Part shown: positions 35,155 to 43,541 of the stretch, piece after piece
How positions within the stretch are numbered: the stretch's first letter is position 1
Layout: each line of letters begins with the position of its first letter
DNA from: Candidatus Zixiibacteriota bacterium
GTDB lineage: Bacteria; Zixibacteria; MSB-5A5; UBA10806; 4484-95
DNA: 64,000 nucleotides
Assembly: GCA_021159005.1 (NCBI GenBank)
Contig: JAGGSN010000195.1
Span: 1 to 64,000 of the forward strand
Reading direction: 5' to 3'
Program-made: the position numbers and the translations under genes
The notes under the pieces: generated by a model
What the model was told of the DNA's origin: nothing
Database searches by the model: none
The model's input: only the letters and a program-made list of their open reading frames with translations

Positions 35155-36352
35155 CAACGACCTCACGAAATTTGCCGCTAAGCGGCATGGTTTTGCCATA
35201 GAAAATGGCATGATACCCAAAATGACGGCGTATCCTATCAAGCTCCCTGCTTAGATTGGAATATTTATTTTTTTCATGGTCAAAAAACCCGAACTGCTTC
35301 ATCGCTGGAATTAATCGTACGGCAGTTATCCCAAGATGACGGATGCCGACCTTGCGAGTGTATATCTCAGAGAACAGCTTCTCCACAGTAGGGAATATAT
35401 CCGGTTCGTTGTCGGAATAGCCTGATAGAGTTGCCGCGCAATCGGCAAATTTATAATCCACATAGCGGATTTTTACCGCTACCCGGCGGGTTTGTAATGA
35501 CAATCGCCTGAGTTCGAGGCAAACCCTTTCCAGAAGGTAATACAGCATGCCATTAAGAAATTTTTTATCGACCGAATCGGCATTGAAAGTGGTCTCGCGG
35601 GAAATAGATTTCGGCATAGCCTGAGTTTTCACCTTGCGTTTATCGATACCGCGAGCGTAGTCATACCACTCGATGCCGCGTTTGCCAAACAGCTCAATCA
35701 GGACAGGCTGCGGTACATCCCGCAACTGCCTGACAGTATATACGCCAAGCTCAGCCAGCAGGGCTTTGGTCTTCCAGCCTATATTCGGAAGCTTGTCAAC
35801 ATGAAGCTCGCCAAGCATATTCTGCTCAGCCTCCGGTTTCAACACAGCGACACCGTCTCGTTTCGATTTGGCCATCAAGCAGGCGATTTTAGCAAACATC
35901 TTGGAGGTGCCGATACCAACAGAACAGTTAATATTAAGTCGTTCTCTGATAGCATCTTTGACGGTATGAGACAGAATCTCAATCGATTCGAATAAGGACA
36001 GCGAACAGGTTAAATCGAGATATGCTTCATCCATCGAAACCGGCTCGACAAGCGGTGTAAAGCTATGGAAAATATCGCATATCTCCGCCCAGTAATCACG
36101 ATAGACCCTTATGTCGCCTTTCAGGAAAACAGCATTTGGCAGGCGGCGATGAGCCTCAGCCAGCGACAAACCGAATTTTATGCCAAGCCGACGAGCCTCA
36201 TACGAGGCGCAAATTACCACTCCGCGCGTACCGGGGAGTCCGCCGACTATAACCGGCTTGCCAATCAGGTCGGGATTTAGCGCCTGCTCCACCGAGGCTA
36301 AGAAGGCGTCCATATCTACCAAGGCGATTGTTTTTTGCGTATTTCTCAACAT
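35117..36352 (-). CDS. dinB: Y-family DNA polymerase (DinB/Pol IV-like)
   Basis: A 411-residue translesion polymerase. Catalytic residues are kept: IALVDMDAFLASVEQ and EPVSMDEAYLDL, supplying the metal-binding Asp and Asp-Glu; CASYEARRLGIKFG and NCSVGIGTSKMFAKIA are family blocks. Unlike ImuB of classic imuABC cassettes the active site is therefore intact. The stop overlaps the dnaE2 start, so both are made together. Start: ATG 36352 or GTG 36358; no ribosome-binding site is visible for either. An inverted repeat resembling a LexA box lies just upstream, suggesting SOS control. Confidence 0.88.
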   Translation of the reverse strand: MLRNTQKTIALVDMDAFLASVEQALNPDLIGKPVIVGGLPGTRGVVICASYEARRLGIKFGLSLAEAHRRLPNAVFLKGDIRVYRDYWAEICDIFHSFTPLVEPVSMDEAYLDLTCSLSLFESIEILSHTVKDAIRERLNINCSVGIGTSKMFAKIACLMAKSKRDGVAVLKPEAEQNMLGELHVDKLPNIGWKTKALLAELGVYTVRQLRDVPQPVLIELFGKRGIEWYDYARGIDKRKVKTQAMPKSISRETTFNADSVDKKFLNGMLYYLLERVCLELRRLSLQTRRVAVKIRYVDYKFADCAATLSGYSDNEPDIFPTVEKLFSEIYTRKVGIRHLGITAVRLIPAMKQFGFFDHEKNKYSNLSRELDRIRRHFGYHAIFYGKTMPLSGKFREVVDGYELRTPSLSL

Positions 36353-36369
36353 CTGCACATTAATATAGT

Positions 36370-36381
36370 GAACATATGTGC
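36370..36381. promoter_or_regulatory. Candidate LexA-like box before dinB-dnaE2
   Basis: GAAC-ATAT-GTGC is one base away from the GAAC-N4-GTTC pattern used by many LexA proteins. It lies 18 bp upstream of ATG 36352, close to a TATATT word. The LexA of this lineage is not known, so this is tentative. Confidence 0.35.
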
Positions 36382-36467
36382 TCCTGTCAAGATATTTTTT
36401 CAGTAGGATGTGAGATTTTTTAGGGATGATGAATGTTGTTATTTTTGATAGTATATATTAGCAAGCA

Positions 36468-36507
36468 GGTCAATTTGCCTGAGACGGATTGACCTATTGG
36501 ACTATAA
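36468..36507. repeat. Repeat TTGACCTATTGKACTATAA, diverged copy
   Basis: GGTCAATTTGCC, TGAGACGG, ATTGACC then TATTGGACTATAA. It shares TTGACCTATTG-x-ACTATAA with 39357-39377 but has different inner arms. Its last bases include the stop codon of the small minus-strand gene 36502-36666. Confidence 0.6.
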
Positions 36508-36666
36508 TTGTTTTTTGAGTTTTTCGGCGCCAAATTTTTGGATATCTAAGCCGATGATCACCATCAAAATTGCAATTGATGAATCGCGGCCTAACTGATA
36601 ATACATCCATACGGCGCCAACAGCGAAAATTATTCCGCCTATAACTCTTATGACTATTTTCTTCAA
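36502..36666 (-). CDS. Small membrane protein, uncharacterised
   Basis: A 54-residue protein with two hydrophobic stretches: residues 4-23 (IVIRVIGGIIFAVGAVWMYY) and 31-42 (IAILMVIIGLDI), ending in a Lys-rich tail (EKLKKQL). It starts at TTG 36666 with GGGAG seven bases ahead. The frame shows no stops and has the usual A/T third-base preference. Its stop codon lies within the repeat at 36468-36507. Not a family I recognise. It is isolated between dinB and an IS3 fragment, so it could be real or fortuitous. Confidence 0.5.
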   Translation of the reverse strand: MKKIVIRVIGGIIFAVGAVWMYYQLGRDSSIAILMVIIGLDIQKFGAEKLKKQL

Positions 36667-36704
36667 ATCATTCTCCCGTATTACTTACGATTACTTATAT
36701 GATC

Positions 36705-36869
36705 TTACCCCGTTTTAACAAACACCTTATTAATGTAATTAAATTGTATTTCAAAGTCAACGGGCGATTTATAATCTAAAGCTGAATGTCTTCTCTGACG
36801 GTTGTAAAACACCTCGATGTACTCAAAGACGCTTGACTTAGCCTCCTCTCTGGTTTGATAATTTTCATA
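36705..36869 (-). pseudogene. IS3-family transposase OrfB, C-terminal fragment
   Basis: About 54 codons match the end of the IS3 integrase: YQTREEAKSSVFEYIEVFYN, then RQRRHSALDYKSPVDFE. The catalytic DDE core is gone. Upstream in the frame is unrelated sequence. Together with the OrfA piece at 31450-31764 it shows past IS3 activity around the mutagenesis cassette. Confidence 0.85.
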
Positions 36870-37022
36870 CATCGGTGGAAAGAGTAAGTTTGCCGGTATT
36901 ACCGGTAATGGTAGCTTTAGCGGCAAATTTACTTCAAAGACCGAATATACAACGGAGTGGCAAGGCGAATACTCACTTAAAAAATAAAAACGAATAATGC
37001 AAAGCACGAAGTGGTTACGTAG

Positions 37023-37155
37023 GGCAGGTCTTTCCAAGACCTGCCTCTTCGCTCTGGATTCCCAATCAAGTTGGGAATGACAATAATAGTAAAGCGTGAT
37101 AGGATATAGTAACGCCGGTCAATCAATCAATGACCACTTTGTTGACGTCAACAAA
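37023..37155. repeat. Cluster of three palindromes in a 650-bp gene-free stretch
   Basis: The stretch 36870-37519 has no gene. It holds GGCAGGTCTT-TCC-AAGACCTGCC (37023-37045) and ATTCCCAA-TCAAG-TTGGGAAT (37058-37078, sharing GGGAATGACA with the repeats at position 1-50). A perfect 18-bp palindrome TTTGTTGACGTCAACAAA (37138-37155) is extended by ACCA/TGGT after one mismatch. A further CCGGCAGCTGCCGG palindrome lies at 37171-37195. Confidence 0.7.
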
Positions 37156-37462
37156 ATGGTTCAATTAGTTCGTAGGGCAATCCGGCAGCTGCCGGACTTG
37201 TGATCTTGACTATTTCGGCTTCTCTCTATTGTTTATCATTCGTCAGTTACGCCGGGCATCCGTTGCAGCTATCGGGAAAACACAGGTACCCCTCCTTTCC
37301 ATATTCCTAAAACAATCAAATATTTTGTCTTTACTAAATGCGGCTATATGGTGTATTCTTTAATTGTAATGATGTAAAAAATTTGGCGGTCTGACAGCAG
37401 GCATATCATCATAAAAACAATGATGCAAAAATCTGAAAACAGTCTTGATGCTGATATTGTAT

Positions 37463-37495
37463 GCGTCAAGATGGAAGCTTGCAACATCCTGACGC
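37463..37495 (+). promoter_or_regulatory. Hairpin in the leader of the Kef-type antiporter
   Basis: GCGTCAAGATG and CATCCTGACGC pair over 11 positions with one mismatch around an 11-base loop, 25 bp ahead of the start codon. Either a leader structure or the terminator of an unseen short RNA; no known riboswitch was recognised. Confidence 0.4.
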
Positions 37496-37519
37496 CGGAA
37501 CCCGGGATGATTACGTACT

Positions 37520-39211
37520 ATGGATAATTTGGCTTACTTGCGCGATATAGTTGTAATTCTTGGCTTTGCCATAGTTATCGTAACAGTATTTCATAGATTC
37601 AAACTACCGTCCATCGCAGGCTTTATACTGGCTGGCATATTAGTTGGTCCCCAAGGTCTTGGCTTAGTCAACGATGTTCATCAGGTTGAGATTTTAGCCG
37701 AGGTTGGCGTTGCCCTTTTATTATTCGGTATCGGCTTAGAGCTTTCGCTTGAGAAACTTCGACGCCTTTGGAAGCTGATTCTAACGGGAGGTTTTCTTCA
37801 AGTCGGCCTGAGTATTTCTGTTGTTTTCATTATTTCAAAATTTTTTGGGCTGGCAGACAACACCGCTTTATTTATAGGTTTTCTAATTGCTTTATCAAGT
37901 ACTGCCATAGTCCTCAGAGAATTACAGCAGCGGGGTGATGTGGATGCTCCTCACGGACGCCTTACTCTTGGCATACTTGTTTTTCAGGATTTCAGCGTGA
38001 TACCGATGATTTTGGTTATCCCGCTCTTAAGCAGTTCGGAGTCATCCGCAAAGGATTTGCTCGGCGCCCTTATATGGGCTTGTATAATTATTGTCGGAGT
38101 ACTGTTTGGGGCGCGAATTATTATCCCGCGAATACTAAATGTTATTGCCAGAACACGTCAGCGGCACTTGTTTATTATGGCCGTTTTTACTATTTGCATC
38201 GGTACTGCCTGGCTTATCTCAAGCGCAGGCGTTTCGCTTGCTATCGGCGCTTTTCTGGCTGGATTGATTGTTGCCGAAAGTGAATATCGTCATCAAGCGC
38301 TGGCGGATCTTATTCCATTTCGGGAAGTGTTCGCCAGCCTGTTTTTTGTTTCAATAGGTATGCTGCTGATTCCAAGTATTATTATCGAGAATTATTTTCT
38401 GATACTTATGCTTCTAACGGCAATCATAGTCGGTAAATTTATAATAGTTTTTATCACTGCCGCAATAATACGTTTGCCGCTAAGGGTATGCCTGTTAGCT
38501 GCTGTGGCATTAACACAGGTTGGAGAATTCTCTCTTGTTCTATCGTATGCCGCCAAGGGTACCGGTTTATTGGATAAGTCTCTCGAAATTAATTTGATTT
38601 CGGCAGTTATTCTCTCGATGTTTATAACTCCTTTTGCTATCCCTTTTGGCCCGCGCCTTGCCGCCGTAGCGGGCAGACTGCGGATTTTTACTCGCTTGTT
38701 CAAGACTGCCATCGATGAGGGCGCTGTTGATAAAATCCAAACTATACATAGCCATATTATTGTAGGCGGATACGGTTTTGCCGGTCAGGAGCTTGCACAG
38801 ACTCTTGATGAATGTGATATCCCCTATGTAATCGTAGATCTTAATATTGATAATGTGCGAAAAGCCGGTCGTAAAGGCAGGCACGCATATTTCGGTGATG
38901 TTACCAACCATGAAGTACTCGAGCATTTGAGGGCGGGATATGCTAAAGAGTTAGTTCTACTGATTAACGACCCGGGAGCCGCAGAACGAGCTGTAAAGGT
39001 TGCTCGCAGTCTTGCCCCAAATTTGTATATCGTAGTAAGAACACAGTACATGCTTGACATCAAACCGCTCCTTGCGGCGGGCGCCAACGATGTAATATCC
39101 GCTGAACAGGAAGCTGCCGTTGAGGTCGCTTCTCGTCTGCTTAACAGACATCAGGTAGAATCCCCGCAGATTGCCAAGCGCTGTTCCCAAATTCGCAATC
39201 GACATAATTGA
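37520..39211 (+). CDS. Kef-type monovalent cation:proton antiporter (CPA2) with RCK domain
   Basis: A 563-residue inner-membrane protein. Residues 1-385 form about 12-13 membrane helices of the Na+/H+ exchanger (CPA2) fold: FKLPSIAGFILAGILVGPQGLG, LLFGIGLELSLEKL, ALSSTAIVLREL and QVGEFSLVLSYAAKG. From about 412 a TrkA-N/RCK nucleotide-binding domain follows (HIIVGGYGFAGQELAQTL, GDVTNHEVL), which in KefB/C senses NAD(H) or glutathione adducts; the RCK-C domain is missing. It is likely a K+ or Na+/H+ antiporter. The gene is monocistronic. A six-codon reading frame starting at ATG 37504 overlaps the start. Confidence 0.9.
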   Translation: MDNLAYLRDIVVILGFAIVIVTVFHRFKLPSIAGFILAGILVGPQGLGLVNDVHQVEILAEVGVALLLFGIGLELSLEKLRRLWKLILTGGFLQVGLSISVVFIISKFFGLADNTALFIGFLIALSSTAIVLRELQQRGDVDAPHGRLTLGILVFQDFSVIPMILVIPLLSSSESSAKDLLGALIWACIIIVGVLFGARIIIPRILNVIARTRQRHLFIMAVFTICIGTAWLISSAGVSLAIGAFLAGLIVAESEYRHQALADLIPFREVFASLFFVSIGMLLIPSIIIENYFLILMLLTAIIVGKFIIVFITAAIIRLPLRVCLLAAVALTQVGEFSLVLSYAAKGTGLLDKSLEINLISAVILSMFITPFAIPFGPRLAAVAGRLRIFTRLFKTAIDEGAVDKIQTIHSHIIVGGYGFAGQELAQTLDECDIPYVIVDLNIDNVRKAGRKGRHAYFGDVTNHEVLEHLRAGYAKELVLLINDPGAAERAVKVARSLAPNLYIVVRTQYMLDIKPLLAAGANDVISAEQEAAVEVASRLLNRHQVESPQIAKRCSQIRNRHN

Positions 39212-39221
39212 ATGGTCGCGT

Positions 39222-39250
39222 AGGGGCGTCCGCCTTGGGCGGATACGCTT
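39222..39250. repeat. CCGCC-family palindrome followed by T-run
   Basis: GGGCGTCCGCCTTGGGCGGATACGC, then eight T. The arms GCGTCCGCC / GGCGGATACGC pair. It stands 10 bp after the antiporter stop, so this copy may also act as its terminator. Confidence 0.6.
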
Positions 39251-39334
39251 TTTTTTTGCGTATAAATATTGCAGAGTAAAATGATAGGTACATCTATTCG
39301 GGGGGGGATATATGTCTCGAAATTTTGATGCATG

Positions 39335-39378
39335 AATAGTCAAGACCGCAAGGAGGGTCTTGACCTATTGTACTATAA
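39335..39378. repeat. Repeat AATAGTCAAGACC..GGTCTTGACCTATT, copy 2
   Basis: AATAGTCAAGACC, GCAAGGAG, GGTCTTGACCTATT, then GTACTATAA. It matches 32076-32110 almost base for base and shares its right flank with 36490-36507. Located 10 bp downstream of the small lipoprotein gene's stop (minus strand). Confidence 0.75.
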
Positions 39379-39388
39379 AAGCTAATAA

Positions 39389-39799
39389 TTAATAACAACC
39401 TACATTAACAACGATCCGAGTAATTTTTTCCCAATCAACACAAGCTATTTTTGCTATTCCGGTCTCACCCCTTTTTAAATCTGCACTTATACTAACTTTA
39501 TATTCATCTATCTTTATATCATTAACACCATAAGCTATATATGATATATTTCCAACGCGTCCACCATTATAGGTCATATTCGATTCCCATCCAGCAATAT
39601 CGTCATGTTTCCATTTTGAAAAGGTAACAGCCTCTACGCAATCACCTGTAATATGTACTTGAACCATTCTTGCGGACTTATGTGAATCAGTACCCTTGAA
39701 TTTATTGATAAGTTGATCACAGTTTAATAAGAAAGATAAACTAACGATTAGTATAACTCTAACAACTATTACGGTTGAATGTAGTTTAAATAATTTCAT
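39389..39799 (-). CDS. Small predicted lipoprotein, uncharacterised
   Basis: A 136-residue protein with a long signal peptide ending SFLLNC at about residue 27, a plausible lipobox. The mature region is predicted to be beta-rich, with three further Cys (GDCVEAV, IACVDW, VGCY). AAGGAGGATATC precedes ATG 39799, a strong start. No family recognised. It lies near another small gene of unknown function and a repeat at its 3' end. Confidence 0.6.
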   Translation of the reverse strand: MKLFKLHSTVIVVRVILIVSLSFLLNCDQLINKFKGTDSHKSARMVQVHITGDCVEAVTFSKWKHDDIAGWESNMTYNGGRVGNISYIAYGVNDIKIDEYKVSISADLKRGETGIAKIACVDWEKITRIVVNVGCY

Positions 39800-39942
39800 G
39801 ATATCCTCCTTATGATTATTTATCAGGAGACTTAGTAAGATAAATTAATATAAATATAGGACATAAACCCCCGACAAAAAAATGATGGGAAGGATATGTT
39901 TTCGGCGCTGGACTGAGATAATATTTTTTTCCCCGATTATAT

Positions 39943-40407
39943 TTACATATCTTTTGGCCAATTCAACATTCCCTTAGCTTTTAATGCAAACACAACATTC
40001 ATTGCACCTTGTTGTTTTATAGGTACTGTTTCGAATTGCTTTAATACGATTTCTCTTACTTTCTTCCATATTTCGTCATACTTGCAATCTGGTTGTGACC
40101 GGCTATTTAATAATATCTTTGCGGCCTCAATAGCATAAGCTTTATTCTTTACTGATGTTGTATAAGGAAAACCAATTGAAGGTTTTGGAATTCCATTAAC
40201 ATATCCTTCTTCACAAAGACCGAGAAAAGCACATTTTGGACAACCCTTATCTTGATTTGTTTTACTATCTGTACATTCTTTAATTGCTTTTTCCCAGGAA
40301 TCTAATAGAGCTTTCTTTGGAGTCATCTTTGAAATCCTTATTAATTCTTTATAATATTCCACAGCCTTAATAACTGCTTGACCGTACATTCCAAATTTAT
40401 AAGCCAT
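39943..40407 (-). CDS. Uncharacterised small cytoplasmic protein (DUF6979-like)
   Basis: A 154-residue soluble protein. It begins GMYGQAVIKAVEYYKE and has the block GCPKCAFLGLCEEGYVNGIP followed by NKAYAIEAAKILL, and ends with MNVVFALKAKGMLNWP. That order matches a small family of unknown function that I recall as DUF6979; the assignment is from memory. TAGGAGGGATA precedes ATG 40407. The block CPKC..LC could bind a metal. No operon partner. Confidence 0.6.
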   Translation of the reverse strand: MAYKFGMYGQAVIKAVEYYKELIRISKMTPKKALLDSWEKAIKECTDSKTNQDKGCPKCAFLGLCEEGYVNGIPKPSIGFPYTTSVKNKAYAIEAAKILLNSRSQPDCKYDEIWKKVREIVLKQFETVPIKQQGAMNVVFALKAKGMLNWPKDM

Positions 40408-40510
40408 TATCCCTCCTAATATGATATTTGTATTATCGGCAACCTTTAGAAAAGGATAAATTGTCTTATAGGGTAATTTATAACTATAACTATTTCTTAT
40501 TCAGTTAAAT

Positions 40511-40702
40511 AGGGCATCCGCCGCGGCGGACGAGCCCTGCCTCTTCAGCGCTTTCATTTACACAATTACTCTCGATATTCATCATCATTATTATCAATTA
40601 TAATAATATGTTTAATCCTCAATCCCTGTCAAGCCTCATATCCCGAATTATTTATAAAACCTATTTTATTATTAGCATAGCAGGGCATCCGCCGCGGTGG
40701 TC
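40511..40702. repeat. Two CCGCCGCGGYGG palindromes in a gene-free stretch
   Basis: AGGGCATCCGCCGCGGCGG then ACGAGCCCT (40511-40538) forms nested arms. A second copy, AGGGCATCCGCCGCGGTGGTC (40683-40702), shares the left half and then diverges. The gap 40408-40801 contains nothing else but AT-rich DNA and a likely promoter for the downstream gene. Confidence 0.7.
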
Positions 40703-40801
40703 TACAAAACCCGACACCATTGCCCATTTCAAAAATTTAATGAGAAACCGAAAAATTCTACTTGTTAAAATAACTATAAATGTTGTATCTTATTAACAAT
40801 T

Positions 40802-41599
40802 ATGAAAAAATCAGATAAGCAAAAAATAAAAGAACTATTCTTCAAATTAAAAGATACATGCGATAGTTCGCCGCTGGTCAAAAAAGAAATAATCACCGCC
40901 TTGAGAATTCAAAATGTGTTAAGCTCAAATACGTTGGAAAATGATTTTATTGATTCGATTTTTCTTGATTCGGCTCTGTACCGAGGCAATATTAGAGTGA
41001 AAGAATTTTCTAATCCTGTTTATCGAAAGTGTTTCTTGGAGGTTAAAGACTGCGACCGCATGCTTCGCTATCTCGAAGTCAGAGCTTCTAAAAAAGCAGA
41101 ATTATCTGTTACATTGCTTCTGAAACTCCATCGAATAATATTCGAAAATAGCTGGCCTGATATTGCCGGTCAATTTCGCAATGTTGATGTCCGGATACGA
41201 GGAATAAAACAGCGGCTGCCGCATTACACGCAAATTAAGGAAATTATATACCAGCATGTAGGTTGGGTCGATGGAATTTTAAAACTGCTGGGACCGGTTA
41301 CGCCGAATAACTTTTATGAGATATTTCATATCGCCGCCGATCTTCAACGTCGGATTATCCATACCTACCCGTTTCAAGCCGGAAACTGGCGAATTGCAAG
41401 GGCAATGTCTGACTATATATTGCTTTACAGCGGAATGACCTATAATATAATCGGGGCAAGCGACTACGATAATTATATATCGACAATAGGCAATTCCAAA
41501 ATCACGGATTTTTCCGATTTTGAGGAATTTTTGCTTGGCTGTTATGGTGAAACATTGAATCGGGTTATCGGCTTCACCAAGCTAAAAAACAAATTCTGA
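40802..41599 (+). CDS. Fic-like protein with altered active site
   Basis: A 265-residue protein with the Fic fold. The LLLKLHRIIFENSWPDIAGQ block (residues 105-124) and RNVDVRIRG are typical. The active-site loop reads YPFQAGNWRIAR (189-200) where active Fic enzymes have H-P-F-x-x-G-N-G-R-x-x-R: the catalytic His is Tyr and the GNGR Gly is Trp, though a His stands two residues earlier. The N-terminal inhibitory motif S-x-x-x-E-N is kept (S42-E46-N47). So either an inactive or re-purposed Fic protein. No ribosome-binding site of note before ATG 40802. It precedes an ABC-F gene by 55 bp. Confidence 0.7.
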   Translation: MKKSDKQKIKELFFKLKDTCDSSPLVKKEIITALRIQNVLSSNTLENDFIDSIFLDSALYRGNIRVKEFSNPVYRKCFLEVKDCDRMLRYLEVRASKKAELSVTLLLKLHRIIFENSWPDIAGQFRNVDVRIRGIKQRLPHYTQIKEIIYQHVGWVDGILKLLGPVTPNNFYEIFHIAADLQRRIIHTYPFQAGNWRIARAMSDYILLYSGMTYNIIGASDYDNYISTIGNSKITDFSDFEEFLLGCYGETLNRVIGFTKLKNKF

Positions 41600-41654
41600 T
41601 AGATATTTTTCTAACCTAATTGCTTTATCATTCAATAATAATTACATTTCGCTT

Positions 41655-43541
41655 ATGATTATTGCTTCGATTTCAAACCTAACCAAATCTTACCCATCGA
41701 TAAGGGTTTTAGATGATATTTGCCTCGCTATTAAAAGCGGCGAAAAGATTGGTCTGGTTGGCGCTAATGGCACTGGAAAAACTACTTTGCTTGAGATTAT
41801 TTTCGGCTTAGTCGATATTGAATCGGGTTCTGTGGATATTATCAAGGGTACTAAAGTAGAATACCTGCCCCAATCGTTTGCCGATTCTATTGATAACAAG
41901 AACAAAATCGATGTAAGCTTATTCGATTTTGTCAGGTCTGGTTTCGGGGAATTGCTGACCTTAAAGGAAAAAATCGAAAGCCTCGAGAAAAAGATTTCAG
42001 CCGGTTTGGCAACCCGAAAGGAAAAAAACAGATACAGCGAGGCGCTTCATTCATTTGAATTTCACAATGGCTATGGCATTGAAGCTCGGGTTGAGAAAAT
42101 TATGGCCGGTTTGGGGTTTTCAAAGGATATGTTTGATGTAAGCTTAGGCATATTGTCGGGCGGTGAGAAGAATCGAGCACTGCTTGCCCGCCTTTTAGTG
42201 GTTAACCCCGATTTTATGCTTTTAGACGAGCCAACCAACCATTTGGATATTAATGGCATCGAGTTTTTGGAAAATTATCTGAAAACATCGCCGTCAGCAG
42301 CCCTTATAGTCTCGCACGATAGGCGGTTTTTAGACCGCACTGTCAACAAAATATGGGAAATTCATGCCGCCAGAATAAAGTCATATCAGGGAAACTACAG
42401 CGTATATTTGCAGGCCAAATCGAAACAGGAGGAATTAGAGCTTAAGGCATATAATCAACAGCGGGAGTTCATAAAAAAAACCAAAACATTTATTGCCAAA
42501 AATATAGCCGGACAAAAAACAAAACAAGCTCAATCGCGACGGAAAATGCTGGCCCGGCTTGAACGCCTTAACAAACCTGCCTCAGCAGAAAAAAGCATCG
42601 GAATCAGATTAGATGATATTGCCAGGTCTGACCGTATAATCTGCCGATTCGATGGCGTTAAATTCAGTTATGAAGAAAAGCCTATTTTGAAGAGTGCTGA
42701 ATTCACAATTGAAAGAGGCGAAAAAATCGGGCTTATTGGCAGCAACGGGTCGGGAAAGACAACTATTCTCGAACTGGCAGCTAACAGGATTAAACAAGAC
42801 AGCGGTGAAATAATTCGCGGGAAAAAGATAACTCCGGGCTATTTCCGTCAAATTCGGGATGAGTTTCGCCCCGCTGATAAAGTCATCGATATAATCGCCC
42901 GTGTTTTGCCTGATTATACCGAGGGCAAGCAGCGCGATTATTTAGCCTCATTTTTATTTGTGGGCGATGATGTTTTCAGGCAGATTGGGACATTCTCCGG
43001 AGGCCAGCAAAGCCGTCTTGCCTTAGCTATGCTTTTAGCAAAACAGCCGAATTTCTTAGCGCTTGATGAGCCGACCAATCACCTCGATATCCAATCACGC
43101 GAGGTCTTGGAGCAAGCTCTCGCCGAATACAACGGAACCTTGCTGGTAGTTTCGCATGACAGGTATTTCCTCGATAGTGTAGTAGATAAAATCTATAATC
43201 TACATGATGGTTATATTAAAACATATCTCGGTAATTATTCATATTTCGAATCTAAAAGGCTTGAAATAAAACAAGCGGCTGAAAAGATTATTAAAGCAAA
43301 AACCCCAAAAACCATAAAACAGAAAAACAAAAGGATTAATCCTCTCATAATTCAAAAAATCGAAAAAGAAATTGAATCGCTGGAACTGAAACTAACTGAT
43401 ATTGAAACTATGATTATTTCCAGAGAACACATTTCTGATTGGGCAAAACTTCAGTCTATGCAGGATGAGAAAAATGAACTGGAAAAAAAGATTCTTTTAA
43501 TGTATGAAAAGCTTGATGAACTTACATCGACTGAAAAATAA
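41655..43541 (+). CDS. ABC-F family ATPase (Uup/EttA-like ribosome-associated)
   Basis: A 628-residue cytoplasmic protein with two ABC cassettes and no membrane segment. Cassette 1 has Walker A GANGTGKT, LSGGEKNRALLARLL and FMLLDEPTNHLD. Cassette 2 has GSNGSGKT, FSGGQQSRLALAMLL and FLALDEPTNHLD. A charged linker (about 245-305) and a C-terminal coiled coil (about 540-628) match Uup-type proteins. ABC-F proteins act on the ribosome to relieve stalls or give antibiotic resistance. The 3' end overlaps the next gene by 38 bp. Confidence 0.93.
   Translation: MIIASISNLTKSYPSIRVLDDICLAIKSGEKIGLVGANGTGKTTLLEIIFGLVDIESGSVDIIKGTKVEYLPQSFADSIDNKNKIDVSLFDFVRSGFGELLTLKEKIESLEKKISAGLATRKEKNRYSEALHSFEFHNGYGIEARVEKIMAGLGFSKDMFDVSLGILSGGEKNRALLARLLVVNPDFMLLDEPTNHLDINGIEFLENYLKTSPSAALIVSHDRRFLDRTVNKIWEIHAARIKSYQGNYSVYLQAKSKQEELELKAYNQQREFIKKTKTFIAKNIAGQKTKQAQSRRKMLARLERLNKPASAEKSIGIRLDDIARSDRIICRFDGVKFSYEEKPILKSAEFTIERGEKIGLIGSNGSGKTTILELAANRIKQDSGEIIRGKKITPGYFRQIRDEFRPADKVIDIIARVLPDYTEGKQRDYLASFLFVGDDVFRQIGTFSGGQQSRLALAMLLAKQPNFLALDEPTNHLDIQSREVLEQALAEYNGTLLVVSHDRYFLDSVVDKIYNLHDGYIKTYLGNYSYFESKRLEIKQAAEKIIKAKTPKTIKQKNKRINPLIIQKIEKEIESLELKLTDIETMIISREHISDWAKLQSMQDEKNELEKKILLMYEKLDELTSTEK

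Noticed and set aside
35155-35241. Longer N-terminus of DnaE2
   Set aside because: The 29 residues are read from inside dinB in another frame and do not match the family.
37380-37519. A c-di-AMP or other riboswitch before the antiporter
   Set aside because: Only a simple hairpin is visible; no conserved riboswitch core could be matched.
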